64,000 nt of DNA from Balanoglossus misakiensis (GCA_040954595.2 CM082590.2:1736001-1800000); one strand, 5' to 3'. Counted from the first letter of the stretch, positions 50,601-62,225 are shown. Numbers and translations: made by a program. Notes: generated by a model not told the origin, from the letters alone.

Positions 50601-51590
50601 CCCGTTCTGGTCAAAATTGTAGTTTATTAATAAAATGTGTTAGAATTAATTTAATAGAGCCTGGAATTAATTTTACCAGTATATAGAATTATTTTTTATG
50701 TGCTTTAATTATTTTTTGTAGTCATGCAGAATTAATTTTATGTGTTCTAAATAATTATTTTAGCTTATCTTTGTTAGAAATAATTTTGCCAACATCTCGA
50801 ATTATTTTTACGTGTAGACTCGAATTAATTTCAGGTGTAGTGACGAATTAATATCTCGTGTTTGGTCGAATTAATTTCACGTGTTGTGTCGAATTAATTT
50901 TACGTTGTGTCGAATTAATATTGCCCACATAATCCTTTGCGCGTAAATCAAGATGGCGGCGGCTGGGCATGTCTTTCTCGCCGCATAAAGTTCGAAAAAG
51001 GGCCGTTGTACAAGTTGTGAGAAGGTTTGGGGTGATTTGCTGTCCGATATAAATGCAGTGTGCTCGAAAACGGCGATCGGTGCACGAGTTTTGGTCTACA
51101 GACAGAATTTTCTTGTCAAACCACTCAAAACCACTACCAGTTGGTGTAATCGCCAGCCTTGCTATGGTATAGCCCAGTTTTGCATACATTGTTCTTGGCG
51201 AGGAGGCCGTGTAACGCCGGGAACACACAGACCTGTACGCAGAGCTAGCTGTTGCCCCACGTTGCCAGTTCGCCTCGATCGAATAAATTTTGACATCTGA
51301 ACATACGAAAATTTTGTTGATTTGTAATTTTCAGAACTAAGAAATAGCTGTAGGGCCCAGATCCCGGGAAACGGCAAATAAAATATTCCTTAATATTTCT
51401 TCATAAACTCAAGTTTTGTTTAAATAAATTTAAATTAAAAGGACAAAGTCTCTCTCTACATAACCATATTTAATGATAGCTTGCATTCTAGATTTACAAC
51501 TGATAAGTGTGGGGCGAGAGTAGACGGGCAGACCCCGAAGTCTCCACCTCCTGTAGGCTGCATTCACAAACACCTCTGGAGGGGGGGGGG
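50601..51590 (+). repeat. Left arm of the foldback element
   Basis: The reading at 51037-51300 includes ARVLVYRQNFLVKPLKTTTS. The right arm gives ARVMVYRRNFLVKPLKTTTS, so frame and most residues are shared. That similarity follows from the DNA similarity and is not by itself proof of a gene. Confidence 0.85.
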
Positions 51591-51607
51591 GGGGGGAATT
51601 CAATTTG

Positions 51608-52024
51608 TTTAATTATTTTTTGTAGTCATGCAGAATTAATTTTATGTGTTCTAAATAATTATTTTAGCTTATCTTTGTTAGAAATAATTTTGCCAACAAT
51701 ATCTCAAATTATTTTTACGTGTACAATCGAATTAATTACAGGTGTAGTGTCGAATTAATTACATGTGAAGTGTCGAATTAATTTCACCTGTTGTGTCGAA
51801 TTAATTTTACGTTGTGTCGAATTAATATTGCCCCCACAATCCTCTGCGCGTAAATCAAGATGGCGGCGGCTGAGCATGTCTTTCTCGCTGCATAAAGTTC
51901 AAAAAGGGCTGTTGTACAAGTTGTGAGACGTTTTGGGGCGGTTTGCTGTCCAATATAAATGCAGTGTGCTCGATAACGGCGATCGGTGCACGAGTTTTGG
52001 TCTACAGACGGAATTTTCTAGTCA
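51608..52024 (+). repeat. Third, truncated copy of the foldback arm
   Basis: Direct repeat of part of the left arm, from ttaattattttttgtagtcat through the ATGGCGGCGG segment to gaattttctagtca. Just after it lies a short perfect hairpin, agcattgcc...ggcaatgct (about 52048-52068). Confidence 0.85.
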
Positions 52025-52339
52025 CTAAGCAGTTGGGATAATTGCCAGCATTGCCTATGGCAATGCTAGTGACTTGTGGTGTGGAGGCATCGCCGGTATC
52101 GGTAAAGGCCGAGTTACACCATAAGGAGCCGCTAAAATTAAGCACTAAAGTCCCCCTTTCTTGAGGAACTTTGCATTAACGCTGTTTCAATATACTTCTT
52201 TCTACAGTGAACATTAATTGCTGAACAATCTCTGTACTTGTTTATGTTTCTGTGTTACCCCACACCATAGACGTAAAAAGAGATATATTGACAGTAAGGC
52301 TGCATTCATAAACACCTCTGGAGGGGGGGGGGGAGAATT

Positions 52340-52780
52340 GAGGGGGATTTGAAAAAAAAATGAGGGTATGTAAGGGGGAATTTGAAATAATTTAGGGACT
52401 GAAAGGGGCGACGTGAAAACTTTGACGACGAAATATTTATTTTGAGTCCACAAAAATACAGTTTCGGGCCCTTTATTTTACAAAATTTTCTAATACCCAC
52501 CCCCTCCATTCATCAACACCTTTCAATCATTGACTGGTTTATCTAGTGTCCCAGGTCAGGGGACTTGCCCCCACCCCATGATAACTTTGAGCGGCGACGG
52601 TTAAATTTGTCCTCCCCAACATACTGGTAGTTGAGTTAATTTGCTTTTGCCAGGTTCATTAAAATGTAGCTTTGAGCTCGTATTTTATAAAATTTTCTTA
52701 CGTGGGAGGGGGAAACCCCTCCCAAACCCACCCCCTTCAATTCTCAGGTTTTCAATGTCTCCCAACACAGAATACAAATT
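52340..52780. repeat. Dispersed repeat copy, orientation 2
   Basis: Inverted relative to 48480-49060 and collinear with it over several hundred bases (gagttaatttgcttttg, ccctttattttacaaaatttt, ggtttatctagtgt). It lies within the centre of the foldback element. Confidence 0.7.
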
Positions 52781-53025
52781 CTTAAAAATAAAAACAATGT
52801 TCAGTTTTAATACCCACTGATAAGGGGAAACATCAGTTTCAAATTCTGTTCATGGTAGCGCTGTTTTTCTTTTTTTACAAGATAGATAGGTGATGTTTTT
52901 TGCTCTGTGAAAGAAAATAGGGGTGGGGGGGTTCAAATTTTTGGCAGTTCAGAAGGGGGGATTTGAAAATATTATGGGTGTGTATGGGGCATGTGAAAAT
53001 TAGCGGTAAAAAATTGAATTCTCTC

Positions 53026-53989
53026 CCCCCCCCCTCCAGAGGTGTTTGTGAATGCAGCCTACAGGAGGTGGAGACTTGGGCGTCTACCCCTCTACTCTCT
53101 ATGCCCCACACCCTCTCTTATCAGTTGTAAATCTAGAATGCAAGCTATGCAATTTCCAATTAAATATGGTTATGTAGAGAGAGACTTTGTCCTTTTAATT
53201 CAAATTTATTTACACAAAACTTGAGTTTACAAGGAAATATTAAGGAATACTTTATTCGTCGTTTCCCAGGGTCTGGGCCCAACAGCTATTTCTTAGTTCT
53301 GAAAATAACAAATTAACACAATTTTCGTATGTTCAGATGTCAAAATTTATTCAAACGAGGCGAACTGGCAACACGGGGCAACAGCTAGCTCTGCGTACAG
53401 GTCTGTGAGTTCCCGCCATGTCACGGCCTCCACACCGAGAACACTGTACGCAGAGCTGGGCTATAACATAGCAAGGCTGGCGATTACACCAACTGGTAGT
53501 GGTTTTGAGTGGTTTGACTAGAAAATTCCGTCTGTAGACCATAACTCGTGCACTGATCGCCGTTTTTCGAGCACGATGCATTTATATTTGACAGCAAATC
53601 GCCCCAAAACGTCTCACAACTTGTACAACAACCCCTTTTTGAACTTTATGCAGCGAGAAAGACATCCTCAGCCGCCGCCATCTTGATTTACGCGCGAAGG
53701 ATTGTGGGGGCAATATTAATTCGACACAACACGTGAAATTAATTCGACACTACACCTGTAATTAATTCGAGTCTACACGTAAAAATAATTCGAGATGTTG
53801 GCAAAATTATTTCTAACAAAGATAAGCTAAAATAATTATTTAGAACACATAAAATTATTTCTGCATGACTACAAAAAATAATTAAAGCACATAAAAAATA
53901 ATTCTATACACTGGTAAAAGTAATTCCAGGCTCTATAAAATTAATTCTAACATGTTGTATTAATAAACTACAATTTTGACCAGAACGGG
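53026..53989 (-). repeat. Right arm of the foldback element
   Basis: Inverse of the left arm, with indels and more substitutions than expected for a fresh insertion. Ends ccagaacggg at 53989. Confidence 0.85.
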
Positions 53990-54798
53990 CCCTCATAGAT
54001 ACCGGTAGTACATGTAACTTTGGGTAATTTTTCTCAATGTTTATCTTGTGTTTTCATTGCCTGTTCTACTTGTGTCTGAACATATTTCAAACTTCATTAG
54101 CTGTAACTTTTCAGTTTGTTTTCAGTATGTTTGTTTTAAGTATTTACTGCAGTGTCTTCTTCAGATCCCTGAATCATGATGAAATATAGGTGTGTCTAGC
54201 CAGTATTGTTTTTCTATATTTGAATTCAAGTCTGGACTAGAATTCATTTCTATACCCGTTACACACATACAGGTTATGTTGACAAGTGGAGTTCTGGGTA
54301 GAGCATGTGTTACAGTTAATGTCCCTTTAAATATCACATACATACATGTGTCTAGTTTTGTACATGCAACTCATAGTATGTTATAATTATTGATTGACTG
54401 TCAAATATCCTCCTGTTGTTTAATTAAATGTAAATATTGTTTGTTGTAGAATAGAAAGCACAATTCTTCTAGTTCCATAGATATCAGTGCTCATTTTAAA
54501 GCTGAAAGTGACATTTTCAACACTAAATGCAAGAAAATGTAACTAAATATTTTAATTTTGCAGTCAAAATGCAACACAGTCAGCTCCTAACTGCATTTAA
54601 AATCCAAACACATGGTGTTATATTCTTGGTAATAAGCAAAGATCTGTATCCTATCCACAAAGTATATATCATTCACACAGTATTATCTTAATGCAGGTTA
54701 TGAAATTGCTAGAAACATTGTAATATTTGGATGATATTTAAAGAAAAGTAATTATATTTATATTAACAGAATGTAAAAGTTACGAAGATTTAGCGTAG
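53990..54798. other. AT-rich intergenic or intronic DNA
   Basis: No exon or repeat that I can support. It may be the intron preceding the short exon at 54799. Confidence 0.4.
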
Positions 54799-54838
54799 AA
54801 TGATGATGTGATGTCTGTAAGAGCTGTTCCAATACATG
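54799..54838 (+). CDS. Possible small exon upstream of the Q/S/P-rich exon
   Basis: A strong donor (catg/gtgagt) ends a 40-bp open stretch whose phase (1) matches the start phase of the exon at 55640; the junction would read VPIHG then ATPTS. The acceptor side (tagcgtag) lacks a good pyrimidine tract, and extending to the better acceptor upstream meets an in-frame TAG. If transcribed it could instead be the first coding exon starting at the ATG at 54811. Confidence 0.35.
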
Positions 54839-55639
54839 GTGAGTGAATTTCAAAACCTTTTGTTCAATCAACCTTTCTACTGTCCTGTGATTCCAAAAGT
54901 AATTGAAATATCATTACACATGTACCTGTATATAGTGCAGACTGTAAATAGCTGATTTCTACATAATTTGGTAGCTTTGAGGTCACTCTTTCAGAAAAAA
55001 ACATATTGTCATGTATAAGTCGTCAGATTTTTTACAAAATCGAGGGAAAGTTGGCAGAATGTCTAATATGGCCTTAACTGTAATTTGAATCATGGGAAAA
55101 AAAGCGCCAGGACCAACTTCTACCCACCTTGGTGTAGGTGATACCATTTTCCAATGGGTGTAACTGCGTGACTGCTTGGGTAATTACTTGGATAATTTCA
55201 CGAGGTCAATTTAGAAAATGTTATTCTTGGTTACAAACCTATCTACAGTCATCCACTTTTAATATAGAATTGTAAACATTACATTGTCATATCTGTTTCA
55301 AAGTAGTGTTTTCGCTTCAGGGGTACATTTATACAACATAATATTAACAGCATTAGAGCAAAAACGAGTTTCAATATATTTTACAAATGACTACAATTTA
55401 TGCATCAATTACTCAACAAGAAAAATAATTCCATTTCAGCAATTATTGGAAGAAAATTCTTGAGTCTGAGATGTAAATATTTTGTCAATCAACTGTCCTT
55501 GCTGAATGTCTTTTTATATATTATTTTTTTTATCAAAACATGATATATCTATATGATACATGTAAGATTTACTTATAATAAATGAATGGAAATAAAATGC
55601 ATTAAAAGTATATAAATAAAGTAGATCTTTTTATTGCAG
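54839..55639 (+). other. Probable intron
   Basis: Begins with GTGAGT and ends with the ttttattgcag acceptor. AT-rich, with no other signal found. Confidence 0.35.
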
Positions 55640-55902
55640 GTGCCACACCAACAAGTCATCTGTCACCTGGACAACCAAGTCAAATTGGAAGTCAGTCTCC
55701 ACAACAACTGCCATCCTCTCAACAGAAACTGACTCAACCAAGTCAGCCCCAGATGCAGGGCCAAGGTCAAAGGTCATCAATGCCTTTTGGCCAGCCTACC
55801 ACTTTTCCCAACCAACCAGTATCCACTGTCACAGCAAACAGGATACACCAACCCAATGTGACTGTTTCAAGTATCCCCATGACACAATTTTCGTCCACCC
55901 AG
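55640..55902 (+). CDS. Gln/Ser/Pro-rich exon of an unidentified protein
   Basis: A 263-bp open stretch between a consensus acceptor (ttttattgcag) and a donor (cag/gtacag). Only one frame is open, entered in phase 1 and left in phase 0. The product is low-complexity: GATPTSHLSPGQPSQ, a QSPQQLPSSQQ stretch, MQGQGQRSSMPFGQP, then a Thr/Val-rich end. Such segments are typical of disordered regions in transcription coactivators and chromatin proteins, but this composition does not identify a family. Partner exons are outside the window or too small to recognise, apart from the candidate at 54799. Confidence 0.6.
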
Positions 55903-56440
55903 GTACAGTTGTGGTCTACCTTCTACTTTATGAGATTTAAATTAGCTGTTTCTAGTTACCCATCCTGTGAATTGAAAACTGTTTTTGACTGTTTCACATA
56001 GAAGTCAAAATGGTGGTTTGAATACTGCCTAATGATAATGCTTCATATTAACTAGGTTTGTTACTCTTTTTGGACAGGCAACTTCACCAAATGTATACAT
56101 AACAGTAAATACCAATACATAACACAATGTATATGGACTGTAACAGAGTAGCCACTTTATAGAGGTGGCAACTAACACGGGTTTGACTGTAACATCTGTT
56201 ATGTTGCCATGGCAGTCATTTACTGTTAATTTGATTATACCGAGGAAAAAATATTCAAGTTCCCTTTCTTATATTCTCATATCAGTGGCAGAGTACGCCA
56301 GTGTCATTGTAAAATTTTGTTGACATTTTTGCTAGGTTAGCTGTAGTAGGTGTTGGCTATTTTTTTCAGTATTTTTAATCCAAGGAATTAAAGTGAATTC
56401 AATGCTTGTAAATAATTTCTAATTTCTTCTTACCCTCCAT
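55903..56440 (+). other. Non-coding sequence between exon-like segments
   Basis: No supported exon or repeat. It ends in a pyrimidine tract (cttcttaccctccat) that lacks the AG needed for splicing into the EGF-like segment that follows. Confidence 0.4.
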
Positions 56441-56563
56441 ATATGAATGAATGTCACAGTGGTGGATATGCATGTCAACACTATTGTCAGAATACCCATG
56501 GTAGTTATCTCTGCGCTTGCAGACCAGGATTCTATCTGCTGGAAGATGGCCATGCATGTGGCG
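56441..56563 (+). pseudogene. Calcium-binding EGF-like exon, acceptor mutated
   Basis: Reads (D)MNECHSGGYACQHYCQN, then THGSYLCACRPGFYLLEDG, then HAC: six cysteines in EGF order with the N-E and NT-GSY marks of the calcium-binding subtype. It ends at cg/gtatgt in phase 1, the usual phase for such exons. The matching start in phase 1 would be at 56441, but the two bases before it are AT, not AG. A single G-to-T change at 56440 would explain the loss. An EGF-multidomain extracellular protein (fibrillin-, Notch- or EGF-CUB-like) is the likely source. Confidence 0.7.
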
Positions 56564-56580
56564 GTATGTAACTGTGGATT

Positions 56581-58725
56581 TTGGTCTCTTCTGTGGCTAC
56601 ATTGTTTGGGGATTGTATATTGCTATGGTTACAATCAGCTAAACATTGGTCTCTTCTGTGACTACATTGTTTGGGGATTGTATATTGCTATGGTTACAAT
56701 CAGCTAAACATTGGTCTCTTCTGTGGCTACACTGTTTGGGGATTGTATATTGCTATGGTTACATTCAGCTAAACATTGGTCTCTTCTGTGGCTACACTGT
56801 TTGGGGATTGCATATTGCTATGGTTACAGTCAGCTAAACATTGATCTCTTCTGTGGCTACACTGTTTGGGGATTGCATATTGCTATGGTTACAGTCAGCT
56901 AAACATTGGTCTCTTCTGTGGCTACACTGTTTGGGGATTGCATATTGCTATGGTTACAGTCAGCTAAACATTGGTCTCTTCTGTGGCTACACTGTTTGGG
57001 GATTGCATATTGCTATGGTTACAATCAGCTAAACATTGGTCTCTTCTGTGGCTACACTGTTTGGGGATTGTATATTGCTATAGTTACAATCAGCTAAACA
57101 TTGATCTCTTCTGTGGCTACACTGTTTGGGGATTGTATATTGCTATGGTTACAGACAGCTAAACATTGATCTCTTCTGTGGCTACACTGTTTGGGGATTG
57201 TATATTGCTATGGTTACAATCAGCTAAACATTGGTCTCTTCTGTGGCTACACTGTTTGGGGATTGTATATTGCTATGGTTACAGTCAGCTAAACATTGAT
57301 CTCTTCTGTGGCTACACTGTTTGGGGATTGTATATTGCTATGGTTACAGTCAGCTAAACATTGGTCTCTTCTGTGGCTACACTGTTTGGGGATTGTATAT
57401 TGCTATGGTTACAGTCAGCTAAACATTGATCTCTTCTGTGGCTACACTGTTTGGGGATTGTATATTGCTATGGTTACAGTCAGCTAAACATTGATCTCTT
57501 CTGTGGCTACACTGTTTGGGGATTGTATATTGCTATGGTTACAGTCAGCTAAACATTGGTCTCTTCTGTGGCTACACTGTTTGGGGATTGTATATTGCTA
57601 TGGTTACAGTCAGCTAAACATTGGTCTCTTCTGTGGCTACACTGTTTGGGGATTGTATATTGCTATGGTTACAATCAGCTAAACATTGGTCTCTTCTGTG
57701 GCTACACTGTTTGGGGATTGTATATTGCTATGGTTACAATCAGCTAAACATTGGTCTCTTCTGTGGCTACACTGTTTGGGGATTGTATATTGCTATGGTT
57801 ACAGTCAGCTAAACATTGGTCTCTTCTGTGGCTACACTGTTTGGGGATTGTATATTGCTATGGTTACAGTCAGCTAAACATTGGTCTCTTCTGTGGCTAC
57901 ACTGTTTGGGGATTGTATATTGCTATGGTTACAGTCAGCTAAACATTGGTCTCTTCTGTGGCTACAGTGTTTGGGGATTGTATATTGCTATGGTTACAAT
58001 CAGCTAAACATTGGTCTCTTCTGTGGCTACACTGTTTGGGGATTGTATATTGCTATGGTTACAATCAGCTAAACATTGGTCTCTTCTGTGGCTACACTGT
58101 TTGGGGATTGTATATTGCTATGGTTACATTCAGCTAAACATTGGTCTCTTCTGTGGCTACACTGTTTGGGGATTGCATATTGCTATGGTTACAGTCAGCT
58201 AAACATTGATCTTTTCTGTGGCTACACTGTTTGGGGATTGTATATTGCTATGGTTACAATCAGCTAAACATTGGTCTCTTCTGTGGCTACACTGTTTGGG
58301 GATTGTATATTGCTATGGTTACAGTCAGCTAAACATTGATCTCTTCTGTGGCTACACTGTTTGGGGATTGTATATTGCTATGGTTACAGTCAGCTAAACA
58401 TTGATCTCTTCTGTGGCTACACTGTTTGGGGATTGTATATTGCTATGGTTACAGTCAGCTAAACATTGGTCTCTTCTGTGGCTACATTGTTTGGGGATTG
58501 TATATTGCTATGGTTACAGTCAGCTAAACATTGATCTCTTCTGTGGCTACACTGTTTGGGGATTGTATATTGCTATGGTTACAATTAGCTAAACATTGAT
58601 CTCTTCTGTGGCTACACTGTTTGGGGATTGTATATTGCTATGGTTACAATTAGCTAAACATTGATCTCTTCTGTGGCTACACTGTTTGGGGATTGTATAT
58701 TGCTATGGTTACAGTCAGCTAAACA
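56581..58725. repeat. 65-bp minisatellite, 33 copies
   Basis: Exactly 33 units of 65 bp (2145 bp), starting 18 bp after the EGF exon's donor. Variation is limited to a few columns (ttggtctc/ttgatctc, cacagtc/caatc/cattc, gtatat/gcatat, cactg/cattg). Because 65 is not a multiple of 3, every frame is closed about every 195 bp, giving a ladder of overlapping 63-codon frames that are not genes. Confidence 0.99.
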
Positions 58726-59684
58726 CATATCCTGTCTATCCATTGCACACATTTTAAAATTTGAAATCAACCGCACACTCGTACTGAACACATGTTTGTT
58801 GAAATTGTATCTCAGAATTTTTCCAATTATAATTATGCATAATATAAACAAATTAACAAATGTGAAAACTTATCTTTGGAAATTTGTTTGCAAGGGAGAA
58901 AAAGTAATCTGTATTTTAAAAATCAGACAAAGTTTTGCTGACAGGGTACACAAGTTTCAATGGATTTTGTTAAAATGAGAATGATAGAGAGTGTTAAAAT
59001 TCCTAGAAAGGGATCGCCATGGATATTGAGGACTTTGGTGTAAAAAACAATTAATTGATCAAGAAATATGTGGTTAAGAATATGTGTCATCAACCTCACA
59101 CGATACTATAAGACTGTCTGATATATTCATGTACAAGTATTTTCACTACTTATTTGCATAATTCAATGAAATTAACATAAATTATCAACCTATAGCTAAA
59201 TAAATTACCTCTGCAAAGAATAAATATACATTTAGAATATTCATACAGTTTTCATCTCATTTTAAAAACAATACAAGATGCTTCTCTGAGGGTACAGTAA
59301 TTTTTAACGGGTATATTCTTGATAACTCATCACCATGAATGAGCATTTCAAAACTTAACAAGGCATATGGCTAAAGAGGATTCAGTGTTTGTGCACCTTC
59401 TATCCACAATGCTGGATCTATTGACAGTTTTCAAAGGGGTTTAAAGACTTGTCTTTTTATTCAGCACTATTTCATTCCATTGCTTTTTTGGTTTATAGGG
59501 ATTGTCTTTCAGAACTGCTTCTGTTTGTTTTGGGTTTTTAAGTGTAATTTTTTATCCTTTAAGCTTTCACTTGTTTTCTAATTTTATTATTTTCTGTAGA
59601 AAATGCACTGAGATGTATGTGTATTACATTTGTTAGGAAATAAATAATAATAAATTTATTAATAATAACTATCTTTGATTTCAG
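58726..59684 (+). other. Remainder of the intron-like sequence between EGF segments
   Basis: AT-rich, no other repeat or exon found. It ends with tctttgatttcag, a good acceptor. Confidence 0.45.
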
Positions 59685-59801
59685 ATGTCAATGAATATAT
59701 GGAGAGAGCAGATCTTTGTGAAGGCCAGTGTGTGAATACAGCAGGCTCTTTTTATTGCACTTGTGCTGTGGAATATTGATTGGTCAATGGAGAGTGTACA
59801 G
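59685..59801 (+). pseudogene. Second EGF-like exon, with in-frame stop and a lost cysteine
   Basis: A normal acceptor (gatttcag) and donor (acag/gtaaga), phase 1 on both sides, encode DVNEYMERADLCEGQCVNTA then GSFYCTCAVEY-stop-LVNGECT. The first EGF cysteine is Tyr (TAT at 59696) and TGA at 59777-59779 interrupts the domain. With the broken acceptor of the preceding EGF exon, this marks a decayed gene fragment rather than a working gene. UGA readthrough is unlikely given the second defect. Confidence 0.72.
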
Positions 59802-59860
59802 GTAAGATCAACACAATATAGAAATAATGCACGACGCCCTGACCATTAACGTTTGTTTAT

Positions 59861-59943
59861 GGGCAAGGGCGAGGGGAAAGCCCAAAATTCATGGGCAAGG
59901 CTTCTGAGCCCATGAAATTTGGCTTTCCTAGAGCCCGAGCCCT
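59861..59943. repeat. Imperfect hairpin element
   Basis: Arms 59861-59896 and 59908-59943 pair over about 35 bp (gggcaagggcgagggg... against ...cctagagcccgagccc) with an 11-base loop. Similar GGGC/GAGG vocabulary appears in the palindrome at 61240. Confidence 0.75.
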
Positions 59944-59945
59944 GC

Positions 59946-61239
59946 ATTTATTTCCATTACATTACCAACAATCTCAAGAAAACCATAAATATTTATGAAA
60001 ATGTCCCACACACAAGACTAGGGGCCCCGGAACTTGTGTTATGCAAAATGTTGTGTTCACTGAACTGTTTGCTAATATTACTATTCAGATTTACGGGCAT
60101 GTAAACAAACCATTACTGGGTATTTGTGGTCAGTGATGTCGTTCATCTTGACCAATTAAAATGCGACGCACAGACCATGGTAATATAATATGTGGGCAAT
60201 GAAAGGTCCTATATCTGTAACTTTTGAATTTTTATTCAGTATTATGCTGGTTATCAACCATCATTTCTTGTTCAGCTCGGTGAAGCAGGGTAAGCAATGT
60301 TGTTATTATTTAAAAATTGTATTCAAGCCTGGGTCTGGACTTGGATGCAATTTGTCAATAACAACAGTGATTGGTAACTGCATGTTTACATAACTGGCTA
60401 TCTGTTAAAGAGACCATTTGCTGTGTGTACAGTACACATGCCATTGGCAGCTTATGGGTCAGCCAGTGTTTGCCTGTTAATCTCTCGATGTGTGTGTGTG
60501 TTATTCTGTCTGTACAGTCAGATCGCATGATCCATTAACATATGTTAATGAGGGAAAGTACTTCAAACCATGTAGCCGTTAGAGTGGGCCCCGCTGAAGG
60601 GTCGCGAAATAGGCCATTTTTTTACGCGACATTATAGAGCTGATTTCAGGCGAAGAGGACTGTGTACAAAATTGAGTATAGACAACTCAGGTTTTAAAGG
60701 ATTTTCATCATTTCCACTGTGTCAACGTCACTACATCCTTGCTATGAGAAAAAGCCATCCCTTGTGTACTTCGTGCTTATCACGGGCAAACAATTTGTTT
60801 AAAATCCCTGATTTTGATATGGTGCAAACATTTCACTAACAGACTAACACACTTTTTGCCCTTACTCAAGACAGCCTGATTTGTTTGAAATGTTATAAAA
60901 CATTTGTTGCTTCAGCAGAAAAAGCCAGGTGTAGTATTTAACAAGGCCTATTCATGTTTCAATTTCAATTTCAATTTCAATTTATTACCCTTGTTGAAAG
61001 TTGAAAAGTATTTACATAACTCATGAGTGAGACAGGTTGAGAGAAGGGTAATTGGGAAACAGAAAATAGCAGGTGCTAGTCAAGTCTGTTCCTATTCCTC
61101 TGTACATTGCGGTATAAAAAATATTTACATTTCTATTTGAGGGCAGTGTATTTCTTTGAGAGAAGCATTGTAAAGGCAATTATTTACATAGACAGTAACT
61201 AAAATTGCATGAAATAAATACATTGAATGAATAATTAAA
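59946..61239. other. Intergenic or intronic, no gene seen
   Basis: Contains a short (GT)n near 60490 and (CAATTT)n at about 60957-60987 followed by ttattaccc, the kind of simple-repeat tail often left at the 3' end of LINE or SINE insertions. No protein domain recognised. Confidence 0.45.
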
Positions 61240-61425
61240 TAATAACACATGTTAGCGAGGGCAATATCATGATCTTTGGCCTGCACGAGGGATGGTGATC
61301 TCTGACCATAATATTGATGATGCCCGAGCCGCAGGCGAGGGTATCATCAATATTATGGTCAGAGATCACCAGCACGAGGGCAGGCCAAAGATCATGATAT
61401 TGCCCGAGCATGACATGTGTTATTA
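61240..61425. repeat. 186-bp near-perfect palindrome
   Basis: Arms taataacacatgt...gatgcccgag and their inverse meet at a tiny loop near 61325. Almost the whole element can fold as one hairpin, with a few extra bases in the right arm (cagcacgagg, catga). It is probably a foldback MITE; target duplication not resolved. Confidence 0.9.
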
Positions 61426-61970
61426 ATTTTATTATACCGAACATTTGACCATACATACAGCCTAGAGGGTTGCGTCCATGTCGTACATTGCAGGTTGCCG
61501 GAACTAAAATATCTCGCCATACCTACTTCGAACTCAGATAATCTTGAGGAAACCGCGCTGTTGGTTGCGACTTTGGTGTATTTACTGCCCGTTTGCGGTA
61601 AAATATCGTCCAGTTGAACAGCTGTTAATCCTGTGTGTCGCTTTGAAGCCATATATGCGGGAGTTGACTAATCGTAAAGGAAGCCATTGAACGACAGTTT
61701 GTTATGCGCAGAAAAGATGCGCAGAACCTAAAACCCCCCTTACCAAATTTCCGAGTGCTCGGGTGCACCTCGGGTGCACCTAAAATACACCCAAAACACA
61801 CCAATAGCACTTAGACCCACCCGTAACCTACCTAAAACACACCACTGTAAGATGAGGTGGGTTTTGGGTGGGTGGTCTAACCCACCCGAAATCCACCCCT
61901 ACAACATAAACTGAATAGGTGTCTTACGGGTGCACCCGAAATACACCTTCTGATATCAGCAGTGGCCGTT

Positions 61971-62225
61971 AAGGCACCCAAAACACACCCGCTTTCGACT
62001 TTGCAACTTTTTCACATAGGGAAGGCACTCAAAACACACCCGCTTTCGACTTTGCAACTTTTTCACATCGGGAAGGCACCAAAAACACACCCGCTTTCGA
62101 CTTTGCAACTTTTTCACAACAAGAAGGCACCCAAAACACACCCGCTTTAGACTTTGCAACTTTTTCACATCGAGAAGGCACCCAAAACACACCCGCTTTA
62201 GACTTAGCAACTTTTTCACATCAGT
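61971..62225. repeat. 51-bp tandem repeat, five copies
   Basis: Units begin aaggcac(c/t)c at 61971, 62022, 62073, 62124 and 62175 and end ctttttcacatc. Since 51 is divisible by 3, open frames persist on both strands through the array. They are by-products of the repeat. The aaaacacaccc core links it to the surrounding element. Confidence 0.97.

Larger units (their letters stand above)
50601..53989. mobile_element. 3.4-kb foldback element with nearly 1-kb inverted arms
   Basis: Left arm 50601-51590 and right arm 53026-53989 are inverted copies, starting cccgttctggtcaaaattgt at the outside and ending at a G/C run beside ctctggagg at the inside. Each arm contains about six degenerate copies of a 20-22-bp unit, tcgaattaattt(c/t)acgtgt, then aagatggcggcggc, then a stretch with an open frame shared by both arms. 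The centre holds a further partial copy of the arm (51608-52024) and a dispersed repeat (52340-52780). No transposase and no clear target duplication were found. It is a foldback/non-autonomous TIR element, possibly rearranged. Confidence 0.82.

Noticed and set aside
56447-58978. Ladder of 63-residue frames (MVSSVATLFGDCILLWLQ...)
   Set aside because: A consequence of a 65-bp period rotating through three frames; no single gene model follows from it.
59777-59779. Selenocysteine or programmed readthrough at the in-frame TGA of the EGF exon
   Set aside because: The same exon has lost a structural cysteine and its neighbour has a broken acceptor, so decay is the simpler explanation.
61962-62219. 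Repeat protein frames on both strands over the 51-bp repeat
   Set aside because: The 51-bp period preserves any frame on both strands; this is a property of the repeat, with no flanking gene structure.
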